64,000 bases of DNA from NCBI GenBank assembly GCA_003712125.1, contig RHLF01000002.1, forward strand, positions 248,001 through 312,000. The letters run 5' to 3'. The position numbers and the translations under genes were made by a program. Source of the DNA: Allomuricauda sp. Its GTDB lineage: Bacteria; Bacteroidota; Bacteroidia; Flavobacteriales; Flavobacteriaceae. The notes below the pieces were generated by a model. It searched no databases. It saw nothing but the letters and a program-made list of their open reading frames with translations, and was not told where the DNA came from. Below, piece after piece: positions 34,742-44,105 of this stretch (position 1 is the first letter of the stretch; each line of letters opens with the position of its first letter).

Positions 34742-35677
34742 ATGAACCACATTCTCGTTGCCGAGGGCGTATCAAAAAAGTTTGGATCGCACACAGCCTT
34801 GAGCAACATTTCACTTGAAATACCCAAAAATTGTATTTATGGTCTTTTAGGACCTAACGGGGCTGGTAAAACCACCTTGATTCGCATAATAAACCAAATT
34901 ACCCATCCCGATACCGGCGGCGTATATTTTGATGGTAAGCCTTTGGCACCAGAACATATTGCCAGCATAGGATATCTTCCGGAAGAACGCGGCTTGTACA
35001 AAAGCATGAAAGTTGGGGAGCAGGCGTTGTATTTGGCACAACTCAAGGGGCTCTCAAAAGTAGAAGCAAAAAAAAGGTTGAAATATTGGTTTGAGCGGCT
35101 TGAAATTGATGGGTGGTGGAACAAAAAGGTTCAGGAGCTTTCGAAGGGTATGGCTCAAAAAATTCAATTTATCGTTACCGTTTTGCACCAACCCAAATTA
35201 TTGATTTTCGATGAGCCTTTTAGTGGTTTCGACCCTATTAATGCGAACAAGATAAAAGATGAAATTTTAAACTTGAAAGCACAGGGAACATCAATCATTT
35301 TTTCAACTCATCGCATGGAATCTGTGGAAGAACTTTGTGAGTATATCGCCCTTTTGAACCATTCGGAAAAAATATTGGATGGCAAGCTGTCAGATATCAA
35401 AAAGGCCTATAAAAACAATGTATTTTCTGTGGGCATCCAACTCGATGGTGACCCTAATGGATTGTTGCGGACATTCGATGAATTTCAACCATCGAATGAC
35501 GTCTACAATGCTGAAGAAAAACAATTAAGTTTTGAGGTAAAACTACCATCTGAAGGTACATCAAACTTTTTGGGAAAACTTGCTGAGAGGGGCAGAATCA
35601 ACCATTTTGAGGAAAATGTGCCATCTGCGAATGACATTTTTATCCAAACCGTAAACCAAAGAAATGGCCATGGGTAA
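34742..35677 (+). CDS. ABC-2-type exporter ATPase
   Basis: ABC ATP-binding subunit (311 residues). Walker A GPNGAGKTT at about 38-46, ABC signature LSKGMAQKIQ, Walker B LLIFDEPFSGFDP, and H-loop FSTHRME. The C-terminal DUF4162-type extension (about 225-311) is that of NatA-like exporters. It overlaps the permease gene by 14 bases, so the two subunits are co-translated. Resembles the NatAB sodium-export family; substrate here is not established. Confidence 0.93.
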   Translation: MNHILVAEGVSKKFGSHTALSNISLEIPKNCIYGLLGPNGAGKTTLIRIINQITHPDTGGVYFDGKPLAPEHIASIGYLPEERGLYKSMKVGEQALYLAQLKGLSKVEAKKRLKYWFERLEIDGWWNKKVQELSKGMAQKIQFIVTVLHQPKLLIFDEPFSGFDPINANKIKDEILNLKAQGTSIIFSTHRMESVEELCEYIALLNHSEKILDGKLSDIKKAYKNNVFSVGIQLDGDPNGLLRTFDEFQPSNDVYNAEEKQLSFEVKLPSEGTSNFLGKLAERGRINHFEENVPSANDIFIQTVNQRNGHG

Positions 35678-36995
35678 GTTAAAACTAATAATCAAGCGTG
35701 AGTACTTGGCCAAAGTAAGGAACAAGTCGTTTATCATCATGACATTTTTAAGTCCCATTCTTATGGTGGGCATGATTGTGTTGATTGCTTATTTAGCTAA
35801 AGTCAATGATAGCGAGCAACGGGTTATCACCATATTGAATGAAGGTGAATACTTTCAAGACACTTTTAAAAACACAGCCTCCCTGTCCTTTATTCAATTA
35901 CGTGATTTGACATTAGAACAAGCGCGAGACACCACCTTGGCGATGGAATATTATGGATTGCTGCACATTCCGCCCGAGGAGAAATTAGAGACCGCTGCAG
36001 GCAATGCATTTTTATACACCAAAGACAGTCCGGTGAGTTATGTTTTGGATCGTTTAGAGTCGACCTTCCAAAGTAAGCTTAGACAACAACGCCTTCAAGA
36101 TTTGGGAGTATCGACTGCAGAATTTGAACACATAGAACAAGATTTTGAGATAAGAACCCAAACTTTCGAAGGTGAAAAAAGCGTTAAGGGCATAACTGAA
36201 ATCAGAGCTTTTATTGGAGGGGGATTTGGGTATTTGATCATGATGTTCATAATTATTTATGGCGGGTTTGTAATGCGAAGTGTGATTGAGGAAAAAACAA
36301 GCCGAATTATTGAGGTAATTATATCCTCTGTCAAACCGTTTCAACTCATGTTGGGTAAAATTATAGGTACTTCATTGGCAGGAGTGACCCAATTCGCCAT
36401 ATGGATTTTTTCGGCCTCACTTTTACTTGTAATTGCGATGCTGCTTATGGATATCGACCTAAGCGCATTAAATGCAGGCCCAGCAATGGGTGGCATGGCC
36501 ACCTTGCCTACAGAACCGGTAAACGAAATGCAGCCTTATATCAATGAAATGATGAAAATACCTTGGATGCTGTTAATTGTTTCTTTTATCATTTATTTTG
36601 TTTTGGGCTATTTGATATATAGTTCTATTTATGCCGCAATCGGGGCAGCAGTTGATAACGAGACGGATACGCAACAGTTTATTTTTCCAATAATTCTGCC
36701 TTTGATGCTGGCCATTTACGTTGGGTTTTTCTCGGTATTTAGCAATCCTCACGGTCCGATTGCCGTAGGTTTTTCATTGTTTCCATTAACTTCTCCCATT
36801 GTGATGTTGATGCGATTGCCCAGCGGGATTGGTGAGGGTGGTGTTCCTTGGTGGCAACTTTTAACTTCGATTTTCCTGTTAATAGTTACATTTATAGGAA
36901 TCGTATGGCTCGCTGCCAAGATTTATAGGGTTGGAATTTTGATGTATGGCAAAAAACCAACCTATCGAGAACTTCTCAAATGGTTAAAATATTAG
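35664..36995 (+). CDS. ABC-2-type permease (NatB-like)
   Basis: 443-residue membrane subunit: a first helix near residues 22-44 (ILMVGMIVLIAYLA), a large extracytosolic domain (about 50-170), then five or six further helices (about 180-420). The VIEEKTSRIIEVIISSVKPFQLMLGKI segment is the conserved ABC2/NatB cytosolic motif. Two start codons lie 6 bases apart (35664 and 35670). Partner of the ATPase upstream; followed 3 bases later by the MscS-type gene. Confidence 0.92.
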   Translation: MAMGKLKLIIKREYLAKVRNKSFIIMTFLSPILMVGMIVLIAYLAKVNDSEQRVITILNEGEYFQDTFKNTASLSFIQLRDLTLEQARDTTLAMEYYGLLHIPPEEKLETAAGNAFLYTKDSPVSYVLDRLESTFQSKLRQQRLQDLGVSTAEFEHIEQDFEIRTQTFEGEKSVKGITEIRAFIGGGFGYLIMMFIIIYGGFVMRSVIEEKTSRIIEVIISSVKPFQLMLGKIIGTSLAGVTQFAIWIFSASLLLVIAMLLMDIDLSALNAGPAMGGMATLPTEPVNEMQPYINEMMKIPWMLLIVSFIIYFVLGYLIYSSIYAAIGAAVDNETDTQQFIFPIILPLMLAIYVGFFSVFSNPHGPIAVGFSLFPLTSPIVMLMRLPSGIGEGGVPWWQLLTSIFLLIVTFIGIVWLAAKIYRVGILMYGKKPTYRELLKWLKY

Positions 36996-36998
36996 CAC

Positions 36999-37898
36999 AT
37001 GCAACAGGACGAATCCGAAGGCCTTCAAGAAGTTATCAAAGAAGATATTTGGGGCTCTATTAAGGAGTTTTTGGGTTGGGGTTTTCATTGGACGGAAGAC
37101 GGCAAGTCCATCCATATTACCATCGGCCTGATACTATTGCTCATTTTAGCTTTTCTTGCTACCAGTTTTGCCCTGAAGTTGGTCCGAACCATTTTCACTA
37201 GAAAAATGGAGACAGATGACAAACTAAAGTTCATAAGCGTCTTCAAATTTATCAAGTATGTGGTGTATGTGGCAGTGATCTTACTGACCATGAGTGCGGC
37301 CGGTATCGATGTGACCGTATTGATAACAGCATCAGCTGTTTTGTTTGTTGGTTTGGGCCTTGCCCTTCAGGAACTCTTTCAAGATTTAATCGGAGGCGTT
37401 TTTATTATCATTGATAAATCATTGCAGGTTGGTGACATTGTTGAGGTTGATGGGAAGGTTGGTAAGGTGTTTGAAATAAAATTAAGAACTACAAGAGCGA
37501 TTACAAGAGATGACAAGGTCATCATCATTCCCAATCATAAATTAATCAGTGATACGATATATAACTATACACAAAATCATAAAACCACCCGTGAAAAGGT
37601 AGGCGTAGGAGTGGCGTACGGTAGTGATGTTCAGCTGGTGACCGCGTTGTTACTCGAAGTGGCCCAAGAGCAACGAGGTGTGTTGAAAAACCCAAAACCT
37701 TTTGTTTTGTTTGAAGATTTTGGGGAATCCGCATTACAATTTTCAATTCACTTCTTTGTGAATGACAGCTTTACCGATCCAAGAATTAAAAGTGAAATGC
37801 GGTATCGAATAGATACCAAATTCAGGAAAAATAACGTTACAATACCGTTCCCACAACGCGATGTACATTTATTTCAAGGGCCAACAGATAAAAACTAA
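36999..37898 (+). CDS. MscS-family mechanosensitive channel
   Basis: Small-conductance mechanosensitive channel, 299 residues: a helix at 40-60, further helices at about 85-105 and 108-135, then the pore-lining TM3 with the Gly/Ala-rich pattern VLFVGLGLALQELFQDLIGGVFIII and the beta domain beginning VGDIVEVDGKVGKV. The N-terminal 35 residues are a charged cytosolic helix. It directly follows the ABC permease, suggesting an envelope or osmotic role for the whole run (inference). Confidence 0.93.
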   Translation: MQQDESEGLQEVIKEDIWGSIKEFLGWGFHWTEDGKSIHITIGLILLLILAFLATSFALKLVRTIFTRKMETDDKLKFISVFKFIKYVVYVAVILLTMSAAGIDVTVLITASAVLFVGLGLALQELFQDLIGGVFIIIDKSLQVGDIVEVDGKVGKVFEIKLRTTRAITRDDKVIIIPNHKLISDTIYNYTQNHKTTREKVGVGVAYGSDVQLVTALLLEVAQEQRGVLKNPKPFVLFEDFGESALQFSIHFFVNDSFTDPRIKSEMRYRIDTKFRKNNVTIPFPQRDVHLFQGPTDKN

Positions 37899-37905
37899 GG
37901 TGTTA

Positions 37906-38787
37906 ATGGCTAAAAATCATTTTTTTGCCGCTTTTCTCATATGCTTCATTTTCTTGGGCCATTGTGCCTTAGCCCAGAGTACCGATCTTGTTCGGGTAGA
38001 ATACCTCAATATACCTGAAAATGATTCGGGTATAAAAACGGAACGCTATAAGTTTTTATTGAATTACCCCATCAAGTTGAGTTGGGATAACTATTTGGTG
38101 CTGGGGGCTGAGTACAATAAGTTTAAGGCCGAATTCCCAGAAGATTTCCCCTTCGATAGAGATGAATTGGATTCTTTCCATGTAGTGGATTTTAATTTGG
38201 GATACATCACCCGTTGGAATGAAAATTGGCGGTTAATTTCCATTGTGACCCCGCGATTGGCCTCAAACTTTACCGATGGGGTGCGCAATGATGATTTCTT
38301 CATCAATGCAACAGCAACATTTTGGAAAGAGGGAACACGAAAGGAAAACCCCTTTAGACTTGTTCTCGGATTGTCATTCAACAGTACAACAGGCCTACCT
38401 TTTCCGTTGCCCTTGGTGAGTTATTACTACAGGTTCCATCCAAAATGGTCCTATACCTTGGGCATCCCAAGAATGAACTTTAAATACCATCCTGCTGAAA
38501 AGCATACCCTTCAATTTGCATTGCTGTTCGATGGTTATTTTATTAATATCCAAGATGATATTTTGCTGTCAACTAATGAGGTGGGTTCTCGAATTTCCTT
38601 GTCCTCTTTGGTGGGTGCATTGGGATATCAATATAATGTGACTAAAAAAGCTTCGTTTTTTGTTTTGGCCGGCCGTTCGATACTACAAGAGGGAATATTG
38701 CGTAATGACCAACGAGACAATGTTTTTTTATTGAATGATGAACCGAATTTTTATCTTCGGGGAGGGTTCAAAATATCAATTTTTTAA
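37906..38787 (+). CDS. Outer-membrane beta-barrel protein (DUF6268-like)
   Basis: The ATG at 37906 starts a clean signal peptide (MAKNHFFAAFLICFIFLGHCALAQ); an earlier in-frame start at 37861 overlaps the MscS gene and is rejected. The mature part consists of alternating strands (LDSFHVVDFNLGYITRW, FRLVLGLSFNSTTGLPFPL, KHTLQFALLFDGYF) and ends in Phe (GGFKISIF), as expected for a barrel. I place it in the DUF6268 group with moderate certainty. It starts 8 bases after the MscS stop and ends 8 bases before the sigma-54 regulator. Confidence 0.78.
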   Translation: MAKNHFFAAFLICFIFLGHCALAQSTDLVRVEYLNIPENDSGIKTERYKFLLNYPIKLSWDNYLVLGAEYNKFKAEFPEDFPFDRDELDSFHVVDFNLGYITRWNENWRLISIVTPRLASNFTDGVRNDDFFINATATFWKEGTRKENPFRLVLGLSFNSTTGLPFPLPLVSYYYRFHPKWSYTLGIPRMNFKYHPAEKHTLQFALLFDGYFINIQDDILLSTNEVGSRISLSSLVGALGYQYNVTKKASFFVLAGRSILQEGILRNDQRDNVFLLNDEPNFYLRGGFKISIF

Positions 38788-38795
38788 AAGTACTT

Positions 38796-39959
38796 ATGTC
38801 AAGAATTTTAGTAATAGAAGATGAGTCTGCCATTCGCAGGGTGCTGGTCAAAATATTGACCGAAGAAAGTGACACCTACGAAGTTCTGGAGGCTGAAGAT
38901 GGATTAAAAGGTATAGAAGCCATCAAAAAGGAAGATTTTGACCTGGTACTATGTGATATTAAGATGCCCAAAATGGATGGTGTTGAAGTATTGGAAGCTG
39001 CCCGTAAAATAAAACCAGAAACTCCGTTTATCATGATATCGGGTCATGGTGATCTGGATACTGCGGTCAATACAATGCGCCTTGGAGCCTTTGATTATAT
39101 TTCAAAACCACCAGATCTGAATCGATTGCTTACCACGGTCCGCAATGCTCTGGATCGAAAAGAATTGGTTGTAGAGAATAAAATACTGAAGAAAAAGGTC
39201 AGTAAAAATTATGAGATGATTGGTGAGAGCAAAGAAATTTCGAACATCAAAGAGATGATTGAAAAGGTTGCCCCCACCGATGCCAGGGTATTGATTACAG
39301 GTTCCAATGGTACCGGGAAAGAATTAGTCGCCCACTGGTTGCACCAAAAAAGCCCAAGGTCTTCAGCCCCATTCATTGAGGTAAATTGTGCTGCCATCCC
39401 TTCTGAATTGATCGAAAGTGAGTTGTTTGGGCATGTTAAGGGCGCCTTTACCTCTGCTGTAAAAGACAGGGCTGGTAAATTCGAAACCGCCAACAAAGGG
39501 ACTATTTTTTTGGATGAAATTGGTGATATGAGTCTATCTGCTCAGGCCAAAGTACTTCGGGCCTTGCAGGAGAATAAAATATCAAGGGTAGGTTCTGACA
39601 AAGATATTAAGGTAGATGTTAGGGTCGTTGCAGCGACAAATAAGGATTTGAAAAAGGAAATCGCTGAAAATAAGTTTCGGGAAGACCTGTATCATAGGTT
39701 GGCGGTCATCTTGATAAAAGTGCCCTCGCTTAATGATAGAAGAGATGACATTCCGCTGTTGGTAGCTCATTTTTCTGGCCAAATAGCGGCTGAACAAGGA
39801 GCTGTACAAAAATCTTTTTCGAAAAAAGCAATCGAACTGCTCAAAGGTTACGATTGGACCGGCAATGTCCGAGAATTACGAAATGTAGTGGAACGCTTAA
39901 TTATATTGGGCGGAAAGGAAGTGACCGAAGAAGATGTCAAATTATTTGCCAGTAAGTGA
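38796..39959 (+). CDS. Sigma-54-dependent response regulator lacking a DNA-binding domain
   Basis: NtrC-type architecture cut short: receiver domain (1-115, phospho-acceptor Asp54 in VLCDIKMPKMDG) and AAA+ sigma-54 activator domain (about 140-375) with Walker A GSNGTGKE, the sigma-54 contact loop GAFTSA at 216-221 (canonical GAFTGA) and GTIFLDEIGDM. The chain ends at residue 387, soon after the GNVRELRN sensor II helix, so the Fis-type HTH of NtrC (usually about 80 further residues) is absent. It may activate sigma-54 promoters from solution. No histidine kinase is adjacent. The preceding barrel gene is 8 bases upstream. Confidence 0.93.
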   Translation: MSRILVIEDESAIRRVLVKILTEESDTYEVLEAEDGLKGIEAIKKEDFDLVLCDIKMPKMDGVEVLEAARKIKPETPFIMISGHGDLDTAVNTMRLGAFDYISKPPDLNRLLTTVRNALDRKELVVENKILKKKVSKNYEMIGESKEISNIKEMIEKVAPTDARVLITGSNGTGKELVAHWLHQKSPRSSAPFIEVNCAAIPSELIESELFGHVKGAFTSAVKDRAGKFETANKGTIFLDEIGDMSLSAQAKVLRALQENKISRVGSDKDIKVDVRVVAATNKDLKKEIAENKFREDLYHRLAVILIKVPSLNDRRDDIPLLVAHFSGQIAAEQGAVQKSFSKKAIELLKGYDWTGNVRELRNVVERLIILGGKEVTEEDVKLFASK

Positions 39960-40661
39960 TAACGAACTGCAGTCACTGTTAATCTTAAGCAAAGCGGCAT
40001 TGGTTATTTCAACCACTCGTGTCAAATAGTATATTTTGCGATTTGTCAAATTCTTTTTTCCCAACTTTTCATGGGTTTCATCTTGCATGGCCCTAATAAA
40101 CTTGTAAGCGTTTTGGCAGTCTTCCAGAGCAACAACGTTATTCAGTGAATTTTCAAATTTTGACAATGCCTCTTCAATTTGCTTTAAATAGGTCTCTTCG
40201 ACCAGTTTTCGAGAAGTGTCAACTGTTTTGGCAGCTTCAATGGTTTCATTTTGTATCGTATTCCTTTTCCCAGTTTTATGGCGACCTTCAATAGCGGTCA
40301 TACCAATTACTGTGTTCTGCATGGCAATTTTTAGGAATACTTTCTGGTCTTCGAGTGTAAGGGCCTTGGTGGCCTCTTTTAAATTTTTTGCGGCCAGGTC
40401 CATATTGGTGGCCAACCCATCGCATTCACATTCCGAAAAACTGTATTGCGCTTTCCAAATACCACTGATGGCCTTAAAGGCGTGATAACGAGACATTTGA
40501 AAATCTTGGGTATCTAGGGCCAATTGAGTTTGATTCTTAACGAAAATGACATTGCTGTTGGCTACCTCACATACATTAAACGTAAAGAAGGAAAACAAGG
40601 GAAGAATCCCTATTACTGCCATAGCCAGGCATATGATATGTAGGTATCGTTTTAAATGCAT
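39942..40661 (-). CDS. Exported helical protein, unknown function
   Basis: The ATG at 40661 is preferred to the GTG one codon upstream. Signal or anchor helix at residues 5-26 (IICLAMAVIGILPLFSFF), then about 200 residues of charged helices; several cysteines (e.g. CECDGLATN). No family recognised. Its 3' end overlaps the convergent regulator gene by 18 bases. Divergent from the PPK2 gene, with 135 bases between the starts. Confidence 0.65.
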   Translation of the reverse strand: MHLKRYLHIICLAMAVIGILPLFSFFTFNVCEVANSNVIFVKNQTQLALDTQDFQMSRYHAFKAISGIWKAQYSFSECECDGLATNMDLAAKNLKEATKALTLEDQKVFLKIAMQNTVIGMTAIEGRHKTGKRNTIQNETIEAAKTVDTSRKLVEETYLKQIEEALSKFENSLNNVVALEDCQNAYKFIRAMQDETHEKLGKKNLTNRKIYYLTRVVEITNAALLKINSDCSSLSLTGK

Positions 40662-40796
40662 CACGCAAGATTTGGGATATTGCGTAGTATTTTTCTTAAA
40701 AATATTTCAGAAATCGATAATTGGCTAAAATTATCGCTTAAGGTGTCAATTTCTTCTTTAAACGGTCAATACGCCCAAAATGGTTATATTTCAATT

Positions 40797-41681
40797 ATGG
40801 ACAACATTCAAATAAAAGACTACCAAGTAACAACTGCTGTTGAACTCGCCCAAAGGCCCACTTATGAAGACTTGGGCCAAACGGAAAAACAACTCAAAAA
40901 GGGGCTGAAAAAACTACGAAGGGAACTGGGTAAGTTTCAAGATACGCTATACGCGCATGGCAAGTATGGTGTTTTGATTTGTATTCAGGGTATGGATACA
41001 GCGGGTAAGGATAGTCTTATTCGTGAGGTATTCAAAGATTTTAATGTGCGTGGGGTAGTGGTGCACAGCTTTAAGGTGCCCACCCCAAAGGAATTAAAAC
41101 ACGATTACCTATGGCGGCACTATATTGCACTTCCGGAGCGGGGCAAATTCAGTGTGTTCAATAGAACCCATTACGAAAACGTGCTGGTCACCAAGGTACA
41201 TCCCCAATATATACTTGGAGAGCAGATTCCAGGAATCGATTCTGTCGCTAAGATCGATAATGCATTTTGGGAAAAGCGCTACCGTCAAATCAATGATTTT
41301 GAGCGCCATATTGCTGAAAATGGCACCTTGGTTTTTAAGTTCTTCCTGCATCTTTCAAAAGAGGAACAACGACAACGATTGTTACGTAGGTTGCGTTTAC
41401 GTGAAAAAAATTGGAAGTTTTCACCAGGTGATTTAAAAGAACGCAAGCTTTGGGACAAGTACCAAACCTGTTATCAGGAGGCCTTAAACAAAACCTCCAA
41501 ATCGCATGCGCCATGGTATATTGTTCCTGCAGACAACAAACCTGCCGCCCGTGTTATTTTGACAAGTATTTTGCTGGGAGCGTTAAAAAAATACAAAGAT
41601 GTTCAAGAACCTGAGCTTGACGAAGAAATAAAGGCTAACTTAGAATCTTTCAAAATCGAGCTTGAAAAAGAGAAAGAATGA
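40797..41681 (+). CDS. Polyphosphate kinase 2 family protein
   Basis: PPK2-type phosphotransferase using polyphosphate to phosphorylate nucleotides (294 residues from the ATG at 40797; an upstream in-frame extension to 40656 is judged non-coding because it overlaps the divergent gene's start region). Walker A GMDTAGKD at 65-72, lid region rich in Arg (EEQRQRLLRRLRLREKNWKFS) and the FNRTHYENVLV Walker B-like segment. Length and sequence fit the single-domain class I/III enzymes; NDP- versus NMP-kinase specificity cannot be decided. Its stop overlaps the M28 peptidase start by 4 bases. Confidence 0.92.
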   Translation: MDNIQIKDYQVTTAVELAQRPTYEDLGQTEKQLKKGLKKLRRELGKFQDTLYAHGKYGVLICIQGMDTAGKDSLIREVFKDFNVRGVVVHSFKVPTPKELKHDYLWRHYIALPERGKFSVFNRTHYENVLVTKVHPQYILGEQIPGIDSVAKIDNAFWEKRYRQINDFERHIAENGTLVFKFFLHLSKEEQRQRLLRRLRLREKNWKFSPGDLKERKLWDKYQTCYQEALNKTSKSHAPWYIVPADNKPAARVILTSILLGALKKYKDVQEPELDEEIKANLESFKIELEKEKE

Positions 41682-43075
41682 GACTACCGTTACTTACTTT
41701 AGCCCTACTGACCTTTGCATTGGGTTTTACGCAATCTGAAGATGAAAAACAGTTGCGGGCAATATATGATGCCGCATTGACGCAGAGCAAAGCTTATGAT
41801 TGGCTCAATCATTTGTCCAACCAAATCGGAGGGCGACTTTCGGGCTCTGTTCAGGCACAACAGGCAATAGAATATACACGGGACCAATTGGACTCCCTAG
41901 GTTTAGACCGTGTATGGCTACAACCGGTCATGGTACCCAAATGGGTACGGGGAACCCCAGAATTTGCGTATATCGAAACTAAGCCTGGTCGCACAACCAA
42001 TGTGCCCATCTGCGCGCTGGGAGGTTCCGTGGCCACCCCAGACATTGGCCTCAAAGCGCAAGTTATTGAGGTAACGGGTATCGAAGAACTTGAGGCCTTG
42101 GGCCAAGAAAAAATTCAAGGAAAGATTGTGTTCTATAATCGCCCAATGGATCCTACCTCGATCAGTACTTTTAGATCCTATTCGGGCTGTGTGGATCAAC
42201 GCTACTCTGGTGCAGCCGAAGCCGGCAAGTATGGTGCTGCTGGAGTCATTGTTCGCTCCATGAATTTAAGATTGGATGATTATCCCCATACAGGATCAAT
42301 GAGTTATGGAGATACCCCAGTTGAAAAACGTATTCCTGCTGCAGCAATCAGTACTAAGGGAGCAGAACTGTTGAGTACAACCTTAAAACTGAACCCCGAA
42401 ATTAAATTTTTCTTTAAGCAAAATTGTAAGCAATATCCAGATGTTCAATCGTATAACGTGATTGGTGAGATACGGGGCAGTGAATTTCCGAATGAGATTA
42501 TGGTCGTGGGAGGTCATTTAGATTCTTGGGATTTGGGTGACGGTTCCCATGATGATGGTGCTGGCTGCGTACAGAGTATGGAAGTATTGCACTTATTCAA
42601 AAAAATAGGGTACAAACCCAAACGGACCTTGCGCGTCGTTTTATTTATGAATGAGGAGAATGGTTTACGCGGCGGAAATAAATATGCTGAAGTAGCAAAA
42701 AGTAAAAAAGAAAACCATGTTTTTGCTCTAGAAAGTGATGCCGGTGGCTTCACTCCAAGAGGATTCTCATTTGATACCGACGAGGCTAATTTTAAACAGG
42801 TCCAGAGCTGGAAATCACTCTTTGAGCCCTATCTGATACATCTTTTCGTAAAAGGTGGAAGCGGAGCAGATATTGGTCCATTAAAAGATGAAAACTTGGT
42901 CTTGGCAGGATTACGTCCTGACTCCCAAAGGTATTTTGATCATCATCATGCCGAAAACGATACGTTTGAGCATGTCAATAAGCGTGAGTTGGAACTTGGT
43001 GCTGCTACAATGACCAGTTTGGTATACCTTATTGACAAATATGGCACAGTGCAACCTACAAAGATCAAAGGTTAA
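41678..43075 (+). CDS. Secreted M28-family zinc aminopeptidase
   Basis: Signal peptide at 1-18 (ALGFTQ), an N-terminal lid with an inserted PA domain (about 120-250, IQGKIVFYNRP...AAGVIVRS), then the M28 catalytic domain with zinc ligands in GHLDSWDLGDGSHDDGAG (His280 onward) and the catalytic NEENG at about 325-329. 465 residues. It resembles plasma glutamate carboxypeptidase-like enzymes. The ATGA overlap with the PPK2 gene makes a mixed operon with no evident metabolic link. Confidence 0.92.
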   Translation: MRLPLLTLALLTFALGFTQSEDEKQLRAIYDAALTQSKAYDWLNHLSNQIGGRLSGSVQAQQAIEYTRDQLDSLGLDRVWLQPVMVPKWVRGTPEFAYIETKPGRTTNVPICALGGSVATPDIGLKAQVIEVTGIEELEALGQEKIQGKIVFYNRPMDPTSISTFRSYSGCVDQRYSGAAEAGKYGAAGVIVRSMNLRLDDYPHTGSMSYGDTPVEKRIPAAAISTKGAELLSTTLKLNPEIKFFFKQNCKQYPDVQSYNVIGEIRGSEFPNEIMVVGGHLDSWDLGDGSHDDGAGCVQSMEVLHLFKKIGYKPKRTLRVVLFMNEENGLRGGNKYAEVAKSKKENHVFALESDAGGFTPRGFSFDTDEANFKQVQSWKSLFEPYLIHLFVKGGSGADIGPLKDENLVLAGLRPDSQRYFDHHHAENDTFEHVNKRELELGAATMTSLVYLIDKYGTVQPTKIKG

Positions 43076-43114
43076 AAATTGCCTAGTGTGGCTTGACGGC
43101 CAATTGCAATTGTA

Positions 43115-43663
43115 TTAATCTAAATTGAGTTGCCAAGACACTCCGAATTGGTCTTCGACAAAACCGAATTTTTGACTGAAGCCATAGTTGTTCAAGGGCA
43201 TCAACACTTTACCGTTTTCAGACAATTTGGTGAATAATTGTTCGAGTTCACTCTCACTCTCACAGGCTACATAATTGGAGACCGCTGGTGTAAAACCCCA
43301 TTCATGAATCGGTGGACTATCACTGCACATAAACAGCTTTCCATTTAAGGTAAAGCTGGCATGCATAATGGTCCCCTCTTTCGCTGGGCCGTCTTTCCCC
43401 CAACGTTTTACAGTTTTAATCTCAGAATTTTCAAAGAGCGCAATGTAAAAGTTCATCGCTTGCTCAGCATCCTCTTTTTGAAATGTCAAGAATGTGGCGA
43501 TTTGTCCCTTGGCACCAATTGGAGGTTTCAGGTCTGTAGATTTGGCATCGTCCCTTGGCGCATTCAACGCCAATAATGCCTCTTTGGCATCAACTTTTTT
43601 TTGGAAGTTGGAACAGCTAAAAACCAACAGTATTACGGACAATAAGGGTGCGATTCTTTTCAT
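43115..43663 (-). CDS. Lipid-anchored VOC-fold (PhnB-like) protein
   Basis: Lipoprotein signal with lipobox VFSC (Cys17), then a VOC domain of the PhnB / 3-demethylubiquinone-like type: IATFLTFQKEDAEQAMNFYIALF, KEGTIMHASFTLNGKLFMCSDS, and FGFVEDQFGVSWQLNLD at the end. Envelope anchoring is unusual, because VOC proteins of this group are normally cytosolic. It is the third gene of an AraC-VOC-VOC unit, 18 bases after the preceding VOC gene. Confidence 0.88.
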   Translation of the reverse strand: MKRIAPLLSVILLVFSCSNFQKKVDAKEALLALNAPRDDAKSTDLKPPIGAKGQIATFLTFQKEDAEQAMNFYIALFENSEIKTVKRWGKDGPAKEGTIMHASFTLNGKLFMCSDSPPIHEWGFTPAVSNYVACESESELEQLFTKLSENGKVLMPLNNYGFSQKFGFVEDQFGVSWQLNLD

Positions 43664-43681
43664 GGTTTGTGTTTTATTTTG

Positions 43682-44077
43682 TTAGCGCATTTCAACGATT
43701 TGCATATTATTTCCGCAGGTGTCGTTGAACACTGCGAATTTTGAGGTTCCCATAACGGTAGGCTTAACACTAAATTCAACCCCTAATTTCATAAGGCGTT
43801 CGTATTCAGCATCAACATTGTCCACATCAAATTGTGTCCAGGGTATGCCTGCTTCCCTCAAGGCGTTTTGATAAACTTTTGAAGGTTCAAAATGAAGCGG
43901 TGCGGGTTCTAGCAATATTTCAGGTCCGTCTTGCCATTCGGGAGAGACCAAGGTGAGCCATCGGTTACCACCATCTAAGGGAATATCACGCTTTTTAAGA
44001 AATCCGAGTATTTCTGTATAAAATTTTAAAGCCTTTTCTTGATCCAGTACTGGAATGCTAATTGCCGTTACTTTCAT
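43682..44077 (-). CDS. VOC-family (glyoxalase/bleomycin-resistance-fold) protein
   Basis: 131-residue cytosolic VOC protein with paired beta-alpha-beta-beta-beta modules: MKVTAISIPVLDQEKALKFYTEILGF and WTQFDVDNVDAEYERLMKLGVEF. Metal-ligand-like positions occur but the substrate is unknown. It sits between an AraC-type regulator (28 bases upstream) and the lipid-anchored VOC protein, so the regulator probably controls both. Confidence 0.9.
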   Translation of the reverse strand: MKVTAISIPVLDQEKALKFYTEILGFLKKRDIPLDGGNRWLTLVSPEWQDGPEILLEPAPLHFEPSKVYQNALREAGIPWTQFDVDNVDAEYERLMKLGVEFSVKPTVMGTSKFAVFNDTCGNNMQIVEMR

Positions 44078-44105
44078 CTTTAGGTTGTTTGTTGCGAATC
44101 AAAGT

